Position numbers and translations under genes: made by a program
The notes under the pieces: model-generated
What the model was told of the DNA's origin: nothing
Databases searched by the model: none
Seen by the model: the letters and a program-made list of their open reading frames with translations, nothing else
In this document: in pieces, positions 12,405-20,377 of the stretch
Position numbering within the stretch: the first letter of the stretch is position 1
How the letters are laid out: every line of letters starts with the position of its first letter
Assembly (NCBI RefSeq): GCF_014764365.1
Contig: NZ_CP061718.1
Location: 2,186,501 to 2,250,500, forward strand
Length of the DNA stretch: 64,000 nt
Reading direction: 5' to 3'
From: Roseococcus microcysteis
Lineage (GTDB): Bacteria; Pseudomonadota; Alphaproteobacteria; Acetobacterales; Acetobacteraceae

Positions 12405-14825
12405 ATGGCCATGCCACACAGCGACCGGTTCTTCGTGTCACGGGGGTGGCGCGTCGTGCACCTGTTGCTGTTGCTGCTGGTGGGGCTGCTGGGCCTGGCC
12501 CAGGCGGGTCTGGGCGGCTGGCTGGTCGCGGTGGGCGGCACGCCCATGCACCTCGTCTGCGGCCTGCTGCTGGTCATCGCGGCCTTCCTGGGCTGGCGCC
12601 GCCCCGGCGCGGCCGAGGGCCTGGCCATGCTGGTCGCCTTCGGCGTGGCGCTCGCCTGGGCGCTGGTCGAGATCGCGGGCAAGGGCTGGATGCCGGCCTG
12701 GGGCTTCGACCTGGCCGGCCGCGTGGGCATCGTCTTCGCGCTGCTGGCCTTCGCCTTCGCGGCCTCCATCCTGGCGCGGGTGCCGCGCTCGGGCCTGGCC
12801 GTGGGCGGAGCGGCGGGCGTGGGCATCCTGGCCAGCGCGGGCCTCGTCGCCTTCTTCTGGGAACGGCCGATGCAGCCCGCCACCGGCGCGGCCATCGCCT
12901 CGCAGGTGGTTCCGGCGGGCGGCAATGACGCCGCCACCTGGCGCGCCCATGGCGGGTCGCATCTCGGCCAGGGCTATTCGCCCGCGGCGCAGGTCACGCC
13001 CGCCAACGTCTCCCGCCTGCGTGAGGTCTGGCGCCACCGCACCCGCGACCTGCCGCCCAATGACCGCGTCTACTACTCCGCGCAGAACACCCCGCTGGTG
13101 GTCGGCGGCAGCCTCTACACCTGCAGCGCCAGCGGCCAGGTCTTCGCCCTCGACCCCGCGACTGGGCAGGAGCGTTGGCATTTCGACCCGCAGACCTCGC
13201 CCGCCGTGATGGAAAGCCTGTTCAGCGTGGCCTGCCGCGCCGTGGGCCATCACGGGACGCCGGGTGCGGAGGCCTGCGGCGAGCGCATCTTCTCCACCAC
13301 CGCCGATGGCCGCATGTTCGCGCTGGACGCCCGCACCGGCACGCCCTGCGCCGATTTCGGCAACAACGGCATCGTGGACCTGACGGAAGGCATGGGCATC
13401 CGCGAGCCCGGCTTCGCCTCAAACACCTCCGGCCCCGCCGTGGTGGGTGACACCATCATCATCGGGCAGCAGGTCAGCGACAACCAGCGCCGCGATGCGC
13501 CCTCCGGCGTGGTCCGCGCCTATGACGCGCGCTCCGGCGCGCTGCTCTGGGCCTGGGACGCGCACCGGCCGGACGCGCAGGCCCCCTTGGCGCCGGGTGA
13601 AATCTTCCCCCGCGGCACGCCCAATGTCTGGACGTTGATCACGGCCGATGAGGAACTCGGCCTCGTCTTCCTCGGCACCGGCAATTCCGGCGCGGACCAC
13701 TGGGGCGGCGACCGCACGGCCGAGGAGGACCGCTTCACCTCCGCCGTCGTGGCCGTGGAACTCGCCACCGGCGCCACGCGCTGGTCCTTCGCCACCGTGG
13801 ACCATGACCTCTGGGACTACGACATCGGCGCGCAACCGGTGGTGATGGACCTGGAGATCGAGGGGGCGATGCGCCGCGTGGTGGTGCAGGGCACCAAGAC
13901 CGGCTCGCTCTTCGTCTTCGACGCCGCGACGGGCGAGGCGCTGCGGCCCATCGAGCGCCGCCCCTCCCCGCAGGGCCCGCTGCTGTCGGGTGAGCGCATT
14001 TCGCCCGACCAGCCGCATTCGGTCTTCTACCCGAACTTCGCGGGCCATCCGGGCCCGGTGCCCGAGGTCATTGACGCGCGCCACACCTTCGGCGTGACGC
14101 CGCTGGACGCCGCCTGGTGCCGCATCCAGTTCCACCAGATGCGCTACGAGGGCATCTTCACGCCCCCCACCACCGAGGGGCGCGGCATGCTGCTCTTCCC
14201 CGGCACCATCGGCGGCATCAACTGGGGCGGGCTGGGCGTGGACCAGGCGCGGCGCATCGCCATCACCAACCACAGCCGCCTGCCCAACCAGGTCCTGATG
14301 GTGCCGCAGGCGGAGGTGACGGACCTGGCGGTGGGCGATGGCGGCGCGCGGCCGGACCAGGAGACGGCGCCGCAGGCCGGCACCCCCTATGGCGTGCGGC
14401 GGCCCATGTGGCTCTCGCCGCTGGACGTGCCCTGCATCGCGCCGCCCTGGGGGTATCTCGCGGCGACGGACATGGCGACCGGCAAATTGCTGTGGTCGCA
14501 GCCGCTGGGCACGGGCTTCGACACCGGCCCGCTGCTGATGCCGACCTTCCTGCGCATCCCGACCGGCACGCCCAATATCGGCGGGCCGCTGGTGACGGCG
14601 TCCGGCCTCACCTTCATCGCCGCCGCGCAGGATGACTGGCTGCGCGCTTTCGAGACGGAGACGGGCCGCCTGCTGTGGTCCGGCCGCCTGCCCGCGGGCG
14701 GCCAGGCCAGCCCCATGACCTACATGCATGAGGGGCGGCAATACGTGGCCATCGGGGCCGCCGGGCACCAGCGGCTGGAAACCCGCACGGGCGACTACCT
14801 GGTGGTCTTCGCCCTGGAGGAGTGA
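12405..14825 (+). CDS. Membrane-bound PQQ-dependent dehydrogenase, glucose/quinate/shikimate family
   Basis: 806 residues. Residues 1-150 hold about five transmembrane helices, the quinone-reducing anchor. The rest is a periplasmic eight-bladed PQQ propeller with repeated W-docking motifs such as A-L-D-P-A-T-G-Q-E-R-W and D-H-D-L-W-D-Y-D-I. Enzymes of this family oxidise sugars or polyols in the periplasm and feed electrons to ubiquinone. Glucose (gcd) and quinate (quiA) dehydrogenases share the layout and I cannot separate them by eye. It is a single gene with its own start at 12405 (an upstream in-frame region lacks a ribosome site), ending at a perfect terminator hairpin. Confidence 0.9.
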   Translation: MAMPHSDRFFVSRGWRVVHLLLLLLVGLLGLAQAGLGGWLVAVGGTPMHLVCGLLLVIAAFLGWRRPGAAEGLAMLVAFGVALAWALVEIAGKGWMPAWGFDLAGRVGIVFALLAFAFAASILARVPRSGLAVGGAAGVGILASAGLVAFFWERPMQPATGAAIASQVVPAGGNDAATWRAHGGSHLGQGYSPAAQVTPANVSRLREVWRHRTRDLPPNDRVYYSAQNTPLVVGGSLYTCSASGQVFALDPATGQERWHFDPQTSPAVMESLFSVACRAVGHHGTPGAEACGERIFSTTADGRMFALDARTGTPCADFGNNGIVDLTEGMGIREPGFASNTSGPAVVGDTIIIGQQVSDNQRRDAPSGVVRAYDARSGALLWAWDAHRPDAQAPLAPGEIFPRGTPNVWTLITADEELGLVFLGTGNSGADHWGGDRTAEEDRFTSAVVAVELATGATRWSFATVDHDLWDYDIGAQPVVMDLEIEGAMRRVVVQGTKTGSLFVFDAATGEALRPIERRPSPQGPLLSGERISPDQPHSVFYPNFAGHPGPVPEVIDARHTFGVTPLDAAWCRIQFHQMRYEGIFTPPTTEGRGMLLFPGTIGGINWGGLGVDQARRIAITNHSRLPNQVLMVPQAEVTDLAVGDGGARPDQETAPQAGTPYGVRRPMWLSPLDVPCIAPPWGYLAATDMATGKLLWSQPLGTGFDTGPLLMPTFLRIPTGTPNIGGPLVTASGLTFIAAAQDDWLRAFETETGRLLWSGRLPAGGQASPMTYMHEGRQYVAIGAAGHQRLETRTGDYLVVFALEE

Positions 14826-14832
14826 TGCGAAA

Positions 14833-14859
14833 GGCTCGCCCGCATCATGCGGGCGAGCC
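14833..14859. terminator. Bidirectional terminator between the PQQ dehydrogenase and egtD
   Basis: Perfect inverted repeat with a 13-bp stem (GGCTCGCCCGCAT / ATGCGGGCGAGCC) and a single-base centre. It lies between two convergent genes, 8 bases after one stop and 33 bases from the other. Confidence 0.85.
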
Positions 14860-14891
14860 ACCGTCCTCACGCGCCAGTGAAGGAGGGGGCC

Positions 14892-15866
14892 TCAGCCGCC
14901 CTGCTTCAGCAGCCAGACGGAGAACAGCCCGTCCGCATCGCCCCAATGCCGCTCCGCCCTCCAGCCCGCCTCGGCACAGAGGGCGGTGAAGCGTTCGGGG
15001 CGGTATTTGTGGCTGTTCTCGGTGTGGATGGTCTCGCCGCCGGCGAAGCGCAGGCGCCGCCCGGCCATCCGCACCAGCTGCGGGCGGAGCGAGACGAGGT
15101 GCATCTCGATCCGCTCCTTCTCCGCGTTCCAGCGCGCCTCGTGGCGGAAGGCGGAGAGGTCGAAATCCGCCCCCACTTCCCGGTTCAGCCGCGCCAGCAG
15201 GTTCATGTTGAAGGCGGCGGTGACGCCCGCCGCGTCGTCATAGGCGGCCTCCAGCACGGCCTGGTCCTTCACGCGGTCGGCGCCGATCAGCAGCCGCGCG
15301 CCAGGCCCCAGGATGCGGCCCGCCATGCGGAGAAACTCCCGCGCCGCATCGGGCGTGAAATTGCCGATGGTGGAGCCCGGGAAGAAGCCCAGCAAATTCG
15401 TGCCCCGCGGCAGGCGGGGCAGCGGGAAGGGCCGTGTGAAATCCGCGACCACAGGCAGCACCGTCAGGCCCGGATGCGCGGCGGCGACGCGCGCCGCGCC
15501 CTCCTCCAGCCATTCGGGCGCGATGTCCACGGGCACATAGGCGGCGGGGCGTTCCATCGCGTCCAGCAGCAGACCGACCTTCTCCGCGCTGCCCGAGCCG
15601 AATTCGACCACCGCGGCGCCCGGCCCCGCCAGTGCGGCCACCTCGGCCGCGCAATCGAGCAGGATCGCGGTCTCGGTGCGCGTCGGGTAGTATTCGGGCA
15701 GGCGGATGATCTCCTCGAAGAGCCGCGCGCCCTCGGCGTCATAGAGCCATTTGCAGGGCAGCGTCTTGCGCTCGGCGGTCAGGCCCGCCACGGCGTCGGC
15801 CAGCAGGGCGGCGCGTTGCGCGCGGGCCTCGGCCTCCGGGTCATACCGGTTCTCCGCGCGGCTCAT
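14892..15866 (-). CDS. egtD: L-histidine N-alpha-methyltransferase EgtD
   Basis: 324 residues, normal for EgtD (about 320). SAM-binding glycine motif E-F-G-S-G-S-A-E-K near residue 85, and the family strings L-P-E-Y-Y-P-T-R-T-E, F-F-P-G-S-T-I-G-N-F and F-N-M-N-L-L-A-R-L-N-R-E. It trimethylates histidine to hercynine, the first step of ergothioneine synthesis. The ATG at 15866 overlaps the egtB stop by four bases (ATGA); the open frame extends further upstream but only inside egtB. No egtC or egtE is nearby. EgtD is the last gene of the operon before the shared terminator. Confidence 0.95.
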   Translation of the reverse strand: MSRAENRYDPEAEARAQRAALLADAVAGLTAERKTLPCKWLYDAEGARLFEEIIRLPEYYPTRTETAILLDCAAEVAALAGPGAAVVEFGSGSAEKVGLLLDAMERPAAYVPVDIAPEWLEEGAARVAAAHPGLTVLPVVADFTRPFPLPRLPRGTNLLGFFPGSTIGNFTPDAAREFLRMAGRILGPGARLLIGADRVKDQAVLEAAYDDAAGVTAAFNMNLLARLNREVGADFDLSAFRHEARWNAEKERIEMHLVSLRPQLVRMAGRRLRFAGGETIHTENSHKYRPERFTALCAEAGWRAERHWGDADGLFSVWLLKQGG

Positions 15867-17062
15867 GCCACGTCCTTCGCGAGGCGCAGCCCCGTGAACT
15901 GCCATCGCGCCCCGGGCGGGAAGAAGTTGCGGTAGGTCGGCCGCGCATGGCCCGGCGGCGTGGCGCGCGAGCCGCCGCGCAGCACCATCTGGCCAATCAT
16001 GAACTTGCCATTGTACTCGCCGACGGCGCCCGCCCAGGGGCGAAAGCCCGGATAGGGGCGATAGGCGCTGCCGGTCCATTGCCAGACATGGCCCTCGGCG
16101 GCGAGGAAGCCCGGCAGGGCGCTGGACACCTCCCACTCCTGCTCGGTCGGCAGGCGGCAGCCGGCCCAGCGGGCATAGGCATCCGCCTCATACCAGCTGA
16201 TGTGCCGCACGGGCGCGTCGGGATGGAGCGTGCCCAGCCCGCCCGGCGTGAAGCCCAGCCAGTTGCCGTCGCGCGGCTCCCAGTGTTCCGGCGCCTGCCA
16301 GCCCTCGGCCTCGCATTGCGCCCAGCCCTCGCTCATCCAGAGGGAGGCGGTGCGGTAGCCGCCATCCGCGATGAATTCCATCCATTCGGCGTTGGACACC
16401 GGACGGTCCGCGATGGCGAAGGGTTCCAGGAAGACGCGGTGGCGCGGGGCCTCGTTGTCGAAGGCGAAGCCCTCGCCGTCATGGCCCACTGCCATCATGC
16501 CCGAGGGCCCGTCCAGCCAGCGCAGCATGGCGGGCGGCGGCGTGGCCTCGCGCCAGGCGGGGTCCATCGCCGGGTTGAGCGGGTTTTGCGCCATCAAATG
16601 CAGCGCGTCGGTGAGCAGCAATTCCTGGTGCTGTTCCTCATGCCGCAACCCCAGTTCCACCAGCGTCGCCACCTCGGGCGAGAGCGGCCCGGCCAGCAGC
16701 GCCGCCATCGCCCGGTCCACATGCGCGCGATAGGCGGTGACACGCGCGGTCGCGGGGCGCGTCAGCATGCCGCGCCGGGGCCGCGCATGGCGGGGCCCGG
16801 CGGCCAGGTAGTAGGAGTTGAACAGATAGGCGAAGTCCGGGTCGAAGCCCTCATAGCCCTCGACATGCGGCTTCAGCACGAAGGTTTCGAAGAACCAGGT
16901 GGTGTGCGCGCGGTGCCACTTGGCCGGCGAGGCATCGGGCATGGATTGCACGCATTGATCCTCGGGCGAGAGCGGTTCGGCCAGCCGCTCGGTGCCGGCG
17001 CGCAATGCCGCGTAGCGGTCGGCCAGCGAGGTTTCCGCCTCCAGCCTGGCGTGCTGGTCCAT
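15863..17062 (-). CDS. egtB: Ergothioneine sulfoxide synthase EgtB
   Basis: 399 residues: an N-terminal DinB-like domain and a C-terminal formylglycine-generating-enzyme fold. Non-haem iron ligands are recognisable: a His in W-H-R-A-H-T-T-W (residues 49-56) and the pair in R-H-E-E-Q-H-Q-E. The C-terminal half has the family strings W-M-E-F-I, P-T-E-Q-E-W-E and G-H-V-W-Q-W-T. It joins a thiol donor to hercynine with oxygen. The start at 17062 has an AAGGGGAGAG ribosome site; the frame extends to 17203 without a better start. It is placed after MBL and CDGSH genes on the same strand and coupled to egtD. Confidence 0.95.
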   Translation of the reverse strand: MDQHARLEAETSLADRYAALRAGTERLAEPLSPEDQCVQSMPDASPAKWHRAHTTWFFETFVLKPHVEGYEGFDPDFAYLFNSYYLAAGPRHARPRRGMLTRPATARVTAYRAHVDRAMAALLAGPLSPEVATLVELGLRHEEQHQELLLTDALHLMAQNPLNPAMDPAWREATPPPAMLRWLDGPSGMMAVGHDGEGFAFDNEAPRHRVFLEPFAIADRPVSNAEWMEFIADGGYRTASLWMSEGWAQCEAEGWQAPEHWEPRDGNWLGFTPGGLGTLHPDAPVRHISWYEADAYARWAGCRLPTEQEWEVSSALPGFLAAEGHVWQWTGSAYRPYPGFRPWAGAVGEYNGKFMIGQMVLRGGSRATPPGHARPTYRNFFPPGARWQFTGLRLAKDVA

Positions 17063-17165
17063 GTCTCTCTCCCCTTCGCGCAGGGCCGCCGATCCGGAGC
17101 GCGGAGGGTCCGGCCCGGCCGATGGCTTGAGGGGGTGAACGCGCGGCGGGGCCTGAGGTTGCGCG

Positions 17166-17376
17166 TCAGTCCGCCTGGAACCCCGCCGCCGTATGCGACC
17201 CATCGCAGAAGGGCTTGCTGCGCGACTGCCCGCAGCGGCACAGCAGCGCCGCCTCCGCCTTCAGCAGCGTGCGCCCCGTGCCGCTGAAGACTTCCATGGG
17301 CCCGCGACGGAGAGCGGCCCGTCCTCGCGGGGTTGCACCAGGTTCACGGGCGGCGGGAAATGTCGCGGCGGCGCAT
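17166..17376 (-). pseudogene. CDGSH-type iron-sulfur protein, frame interrupted twice
   Basis: The last 43 residues, in one frame from an internal ATG, contain the complete cluster motif C-R-C-G-Q-S-R-S-K-P-F-C-D-G-S-H, ligands for a [2Fe-2S] centre. The family's N-terminal piece (V-N-L-V-Q-P-R-E-D-G-P-L-S-V-A-G-P) lies just upstream in a second frame, and an ATG with a GAGGGGAG ribosome site (start 17376) in a third. Adding one C to each of two short C runs joins all three into a normal 70-residue protein; the 211-base span plus two equals 71 codons. It is either a recently broken gene or a sequencing error. It lies 14 bases downstream of the metallo-beta-lactamase gene and upstream of egtB. 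Confidence 0.7.
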
Positions 17377-17390
17377 GGCGTGCACTCCCC

Positions 17391-18311
17391 TCACCGCGCC
17401 GCGATCTCGCGGGCCAACGCGCCGGCGTTCAGCTCGATCAGGTTGGGCATGGGCGCCACGCGCGGGAAGCCTGGGAAGCGCGCATCCATCGCCGTGCGGA
17501 TGCGCCCCGCCGCCTCCGTCGAGAGCGGTGTGGCGGTGGCGAGTTCCGCGCGCACCAGGCGCTCCATGGTGCGGAGATAGTCCAGCTGCTCGCGGATCAG
17601 CACGCCGGCCGGCGCGGCGGCGCCATGGCCAGGCAGCGCGGTGCCCACGCCCTCATAGCGCGGCAGGGCGGCTTCAAGCTGCGCGATCCATTCGAGGGTG
17701 TGGCCGTCCAGCAGCCAGGGCGTGGCGCGGTTGCCGGCCAGGTCGGCCGTCACCAGCAGGTCATTGGCTTCGGAATGGAGCAGCGTCATGCCGCTCGCCT
17801 CGCCGCGGCCCAGCTGGTCCACGCGCCATTCGGCGCCAGCGAGCGTGATGCGTTCATCGGGGCGCAGCACGCGCGTGGGCACCGGCAGGGTGTCGGGCAC
17901 GCGGCCGGGGAAGAAGCCCTGCATCATCCCGATCAGCTCGCGGCCGCTGCGCGCCGCATAGTCGCGCGTGATCTCGCTGGCGAGGATGGGCGCGTCGGGG
18001 AAGGCGCGGTGCACCACGTCGAGGCCCGTCACATGGTCCGCGTGCTCGTGCGAGAGGAAGATGGCCTCCACCGGCAGGCCGGTGCCGCGGGCATGGGCGA
18101 CCACCTGCGCGGCCTCCACCGAGGTGCGCTGGCAATCCACGATGACGACCGAACGCGGGCCGATCAGCAGGAAGGAGTTCACCGATCCCTGGCCCGGCCG
18201 GTCATATTTCGCGACCTCCAGCCCCGCCCCGGGCGTGTAGGCCCCGGCTGGCGAAAGGGCGAGGACGGAAAGCGCGCCGGTGGCGCGGCCGAGGCTGCGG
18301 CGGGTGACCAT
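17391..18311 (-). CDS. Metallo-beta-lactamase-fold hydrolase, probably exported
   Basis: 306 residues. The zinc motif H-E-H-A-D-H is preceded by F-L-S and a hydrophobic strand, with later metal ligands in the D-L-A-G-N and L-P-G-H-G strands. The N-terminus V-T-R-R-S-L-G-R followed by an Ala-rich stretch looks like a signal peptide, possibly Tat-type. Family members include lactonases, glyoxalase II and sulfur dioxygenases; which one is not clear. The start at 18311 was chosen for the signal peptide; an in-frame start at 18368 would read through the operator region. First gene of the MBL-CDGSH-egtB-egtD run and divergent from the DUF2141 operon. Confidence 0.8.
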   Translation of the reverse strand: MVTRRSLGRATGALSVLALSPAGAYTPGAGLEVAKYDRPGQGSVNSFLLIGPRSVVIVDCQRTSVEAAQVVAHARGTGLPVEAIFLSHEHADHVTGLDVVHRAFPDAPILASEITRDYAARSGRELIGMMQGFFPGRVPDTLPVPTRVLRPDERITLAGAEWRVDQLGRGEASGMTLLHSEANDLLVTADLAGNRATPWLLDGHTLEWIAQLEAALPRYEGVGTALPGHGAAAPAGVLIREQLDYLRTMERLVRAELATATPLSTEAAGRIRTAMDARFPGFPRVAPMPNLIELNAGALAREIAAR

Positions 18312-18331
18312 GGGGTGGCATCCTTGCGTGA

Positions 18332-18455
18332 CGGGGACACTGTCAACTTCATGAGTTGTCGCCGTCAACTGAAATGCGGTGCGTCATCGGATTGTCACAT
18401 CGAATTGTGTTGACGCCGTCAACTTAAGTGCGCGATGAAGTTGACGCTGTCAACT
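18332..18455. promoter_or_regulatory. Cluster of palindromic operators in a divergent promoter
   Basis: Three copies of a 17-bp palindrome of form AGTTGAC-n3-GTCAACT lie at 18354-18370 (two bases off), 18408-18424 (core GTTGACGCCGTCAAC, perfect) and 18439-18455 (AGTTGACGCTGTCAACT, perfect arms). A fourth half-site TGTCAACT lies at 18341-18348. Centres are about 22, 54 and 31 bases apart. They fill the space between the metallo-beta-lactamase and DUF2141 genes. The size and symmetry suit a TetR dimer, and a TetR gene is the third gene of the rightward operon, so autoregulation is the simplest reading. The regulator identity is inferred. Confidence 0.75.
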
Positions 18456-18469
18456 CAAGAGGTCCCGCC

Positions 18470-18886
18470 ATGCGTCCCCTGCCCTTCCTGCTCCTCCTCC
18501 TCGCGACACCCGCCGCCGCTTCGGGGCTGGACGTCACGGTCACTGGCGCGCGCGGCGCCACGGGCGAGGTGGGCTGCGCCCTCTACGCCACCGAAGCGGG
18601 CTTCCCCACCGATGCCGCGCCCGCCACCCAGCTCTGGCAGCCCGCCCGGCCGGAGGGCGTCACCTGCCGCTTCGAGGGTCTGCGCCCCGGGCGCTACGCG
18701 GTGGCCGTCTCGCACGACCTGAACGGCAACCGCCGCACCGACACGAACTTCCTCGGCATCCCCACCGAGGATTGGGGCGTGTCCAACAACATCCGCCCCA
18801 CCTTGCGCGCGCCGCGCTTCAGCGAGGCCGCGGTGGAGGTGCCCGAGGGCCCCGCCACGCGCATCGAGATCAGGCTCGGCCGATGA
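18470..18886 (+). CDS. DUF2141 secreted protein
   Basis: 138 residues: a signal peptide (M-R-P-L-P-F followed by Leu-rich and A-A-A-S) and a beta-rich DUF2141 domain, with G-x-V-x-C-A-L-Y, F-E-G-L-R-P-G-R-Y-A-V-A-V-S-H-D-L-N-G-N and D-x-N-F-x-G-I-P strings. The function of DUF2141 is unknown; members are predicted periplasmic. The start at 18470 follows an AAGAGG ribosome site and lies 15 bases after the last palindromic operator, so repression of this operon by occlusion is likely. The stop overlaps the SDR start (ATGA). Confidence 0.85.
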   Translation: MRPLPFLLLLLATPAAASGLDVTVTGARGATGEVGCALYATEAGFPTDAAPATQLWQPARPEGVTCRFEGLRPGRYAVAVSHDLNGNRRTDTNFLGIPTEDWGVSNNIRPTLRAPRFSEAAVEVPEGPATRIEIRLGR

Positions 18887-19671
18887 GCGCGCGTCTCGAT
18901 CGCTACGGCCCCTGGGCGCTGGTCACCGGTGCTTCCGACGGGATCGGCCAGGCCACGGCGCAGCGCTTGGCCGCACAGGGTGTTTCCCTTTTGCTGGTGG
19001 CGCGGCGGGCCGATCGGCTGGCCATACTCGCCGCCGAATTGCGCGCGGCGCATGGGGTCACGGTGCAATGCCTGGCACTGGATCTCGGCACCGAGGCCGG
19101 ACTCGCCACGCTGCGCCACGAAAGCGCGGCGCATGACATCGGCCTGCTGGTGGCGGCGGCGGGCTTTGGCACCTCGGGTCCCTTCCTCGCCGCGCCGCTC
19201 GACGAGGAACTGGCCATGCTCGACGTGAACTGCCGCGCGGTGCTGACGCTCACGCATGAATTCGGCAACCGCTTCGCCGCGCGCGGCCGTGGCGGCATCG
19301 TGCTGTTCAGCTCGCTGGTCGCCTTCCAGGGCGTGCCGCACGCGGCCACCTATGCGGCGACCAAGGCCTTCGTGCAGTCGCTGGCCGAAGGCATCGCGCC
19401 CGAACTGCGCGCGCGCGGCGTGGACGTGCTGGCCGTGGCGCCCGGCCCCGTCCGCAGCGGCTTCGCGGCGCGCGCCGGCATGCGCATGGGCGCGACCGAC
19501 AGCCCCGCCACGGTGGCCGAAGGGCTGGTCGCGGCCCTCGGCCGCCGGGCGGTGGTGCGGCCGGGCATGCTGTCCAAGGCGCTGGAATTCGCGCTCACCC
19601 CGCTGCCGCGCCGCGGCCGTGTCTGGATGATGGGCCGCGTCATGTCCGGGATGGCGCGCCATGTGGCTTGA
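18883..19671 (+). CDS. Short-chain dehydrogenase/reductase
   Basis: 262 residues with the classical SDR pattern: cofactor motif T-G-A-S-D-G-I-G (residues 15-22), a structural N lost to A-A-A-G-F-G, catalytic Ser in F-S-S-L-V and Tyr/Lys in Y-A-A-T-K. A basic residue pair after strand 2 (A-R-R-A-D-R) suggests NADP preference. The substrate is unknown. It is coupled by four-base overlap to DUF2141, and downstream 64 bases precede the TetR start. The C-terminal helix pair with V-W-M-M-G-R may be membrane-associated. Confidence 0.88.
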   Translation: MSARLDRYGPWALVTGASDGIGQATAQRLAAQGVSLLLVARRADRLAILAAELRAAHGVTVQCLALDLGTEAGLATLRHESAAHDIGLLVAAAGFGTSGPFLAAPLDEELAMLDVNCRAVLTLTHEFGNRFAARGRGGIVLFSSLVAFQGVPHAATYAATKAFVQSLAEGIAPELRARGVDVLAVAPGPVRSGFAARAGMRMGATDSPATVAEGLVAALGRRAVVRPGMLSKALEFALTPLPRRGRVWMMGRVMSGMARHVA

Positions 19672-19678
19672 GCCCCGC

Positions 19679-19707
19679 TTGGTCCCTGGCGGCGATTTGG
19701 CTAGTCT
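19679..19707 (+). promoter_or_regulatory. Probable promoter of the tetR gene
   Basis: TTGGTC (19679-19684) and TAGTCT (19702-19707) are separated by 17 bases, with a short leader to the ATG at 19736. The hexamers resemble those in front of other genes in the window (TTGA[CG]C and TAGCCT). It would allow tetR expression independent of the operator-controlled upstream promoter. Prediction by eye. Confidence 0.45.
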
Positions 19708-19735
19708 GGCCAGCACCTTCGCCACAAGGCCCCGC

Positions 19736-20377
19736 ATGCCCCGCAAGCCCGAACCCCCGCGCGACCTGCGCGAGGCCTGCATCGCCGAGGCTCTCGCCGT
19801 CATCGAGCGCGACGGCGTCGAGGCGTTGAGCCTGCGCGAAGTCGCGCGTCGCCTCGGCGTCTCGCACCAGGCGCCCTACAAGCACTACCCCAGCCGTGAC
19901 CATCTGCTGGCCGAGGTGGTGCGCCGCGCCTTCGCCGCCTTCGCCGCCCATCTGGACGCACGCCCGCGCGCGAAGGACCCCTTCGACGATCTGCACGCCA
20001 TGGGCCGCGCCTATCTCGACTACGCGCTGCGCCACCCGCTGCAATACCGGCTGATGTTCGGCACGCCCCTGCCCGACGCGGAGGCGCATCCCGACATGAT
20101 GGGCGATGGCCGCCACGCCTTCGGCCTGCTCAAGTCCGCCATCGCGGCGCTGGACGCGGCGCGGCCCGAAGCCGCCCGCCCCGCCGATCCGCGCCAGGAC
20201 GCGCTGCTGGTCTGGTCCATGCTGCATGGCCTGGCCAGCATCGGCCAATGCTGCGCTTTGCAATCGCTCCGCCTACCGCGCGCGGTCATGACCTCCATGC
20301 ACGCCCACGCCATGGCCCGCATGGAGGAAGGGCTGCGCGCCGCCCTGCCGCAACCCCGCCGCGGCCGACGGACATGA
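19736..20377 (+). CDS. TetR/AcrR-family repressor with WHG-type ligand domain
   Basis: 213 residues. The HTH lies at residues 12-58, with L-S-L-R-E-V-A-R-R-L-G-V-S and P-Y-K-H-Y-P-S-R-D-H-L-L-A. The C-terminal domain carries L-V-W-S-M-L-H-G-L-A-S-I, typical of the WHG ligand-binding domain. Start 19736 was chosen over an in-frame ATG at 19661 (overlapping the SDR stop) because a promoter-like pair lies between them; the longer form remains possible. It is the likely binder of the palindrome cluster at 18332-18455 and would control DUF2141, SDR and itself. Its stop overlaps the next gene by four bases. Confidence 0.88.
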   Translation: MPRKPEPPRDLREACIAEALAVIERDGVEALSLREVARRLGVSHQAPYKHYPSRDHLLAEVVRRAFAAFAAHLDARPRAKDPFDDLHAMGRAYLDYALRHPLQYRLMFGTPLPDAEAHPDMMGDGRHAFGLLKSAIAALDAARPEAARPADPRQDALLVWSMLHGLASIGQCCALQSLRLPRAVMTSMHAHAMARMEEGLRAALPQPRRGRRT

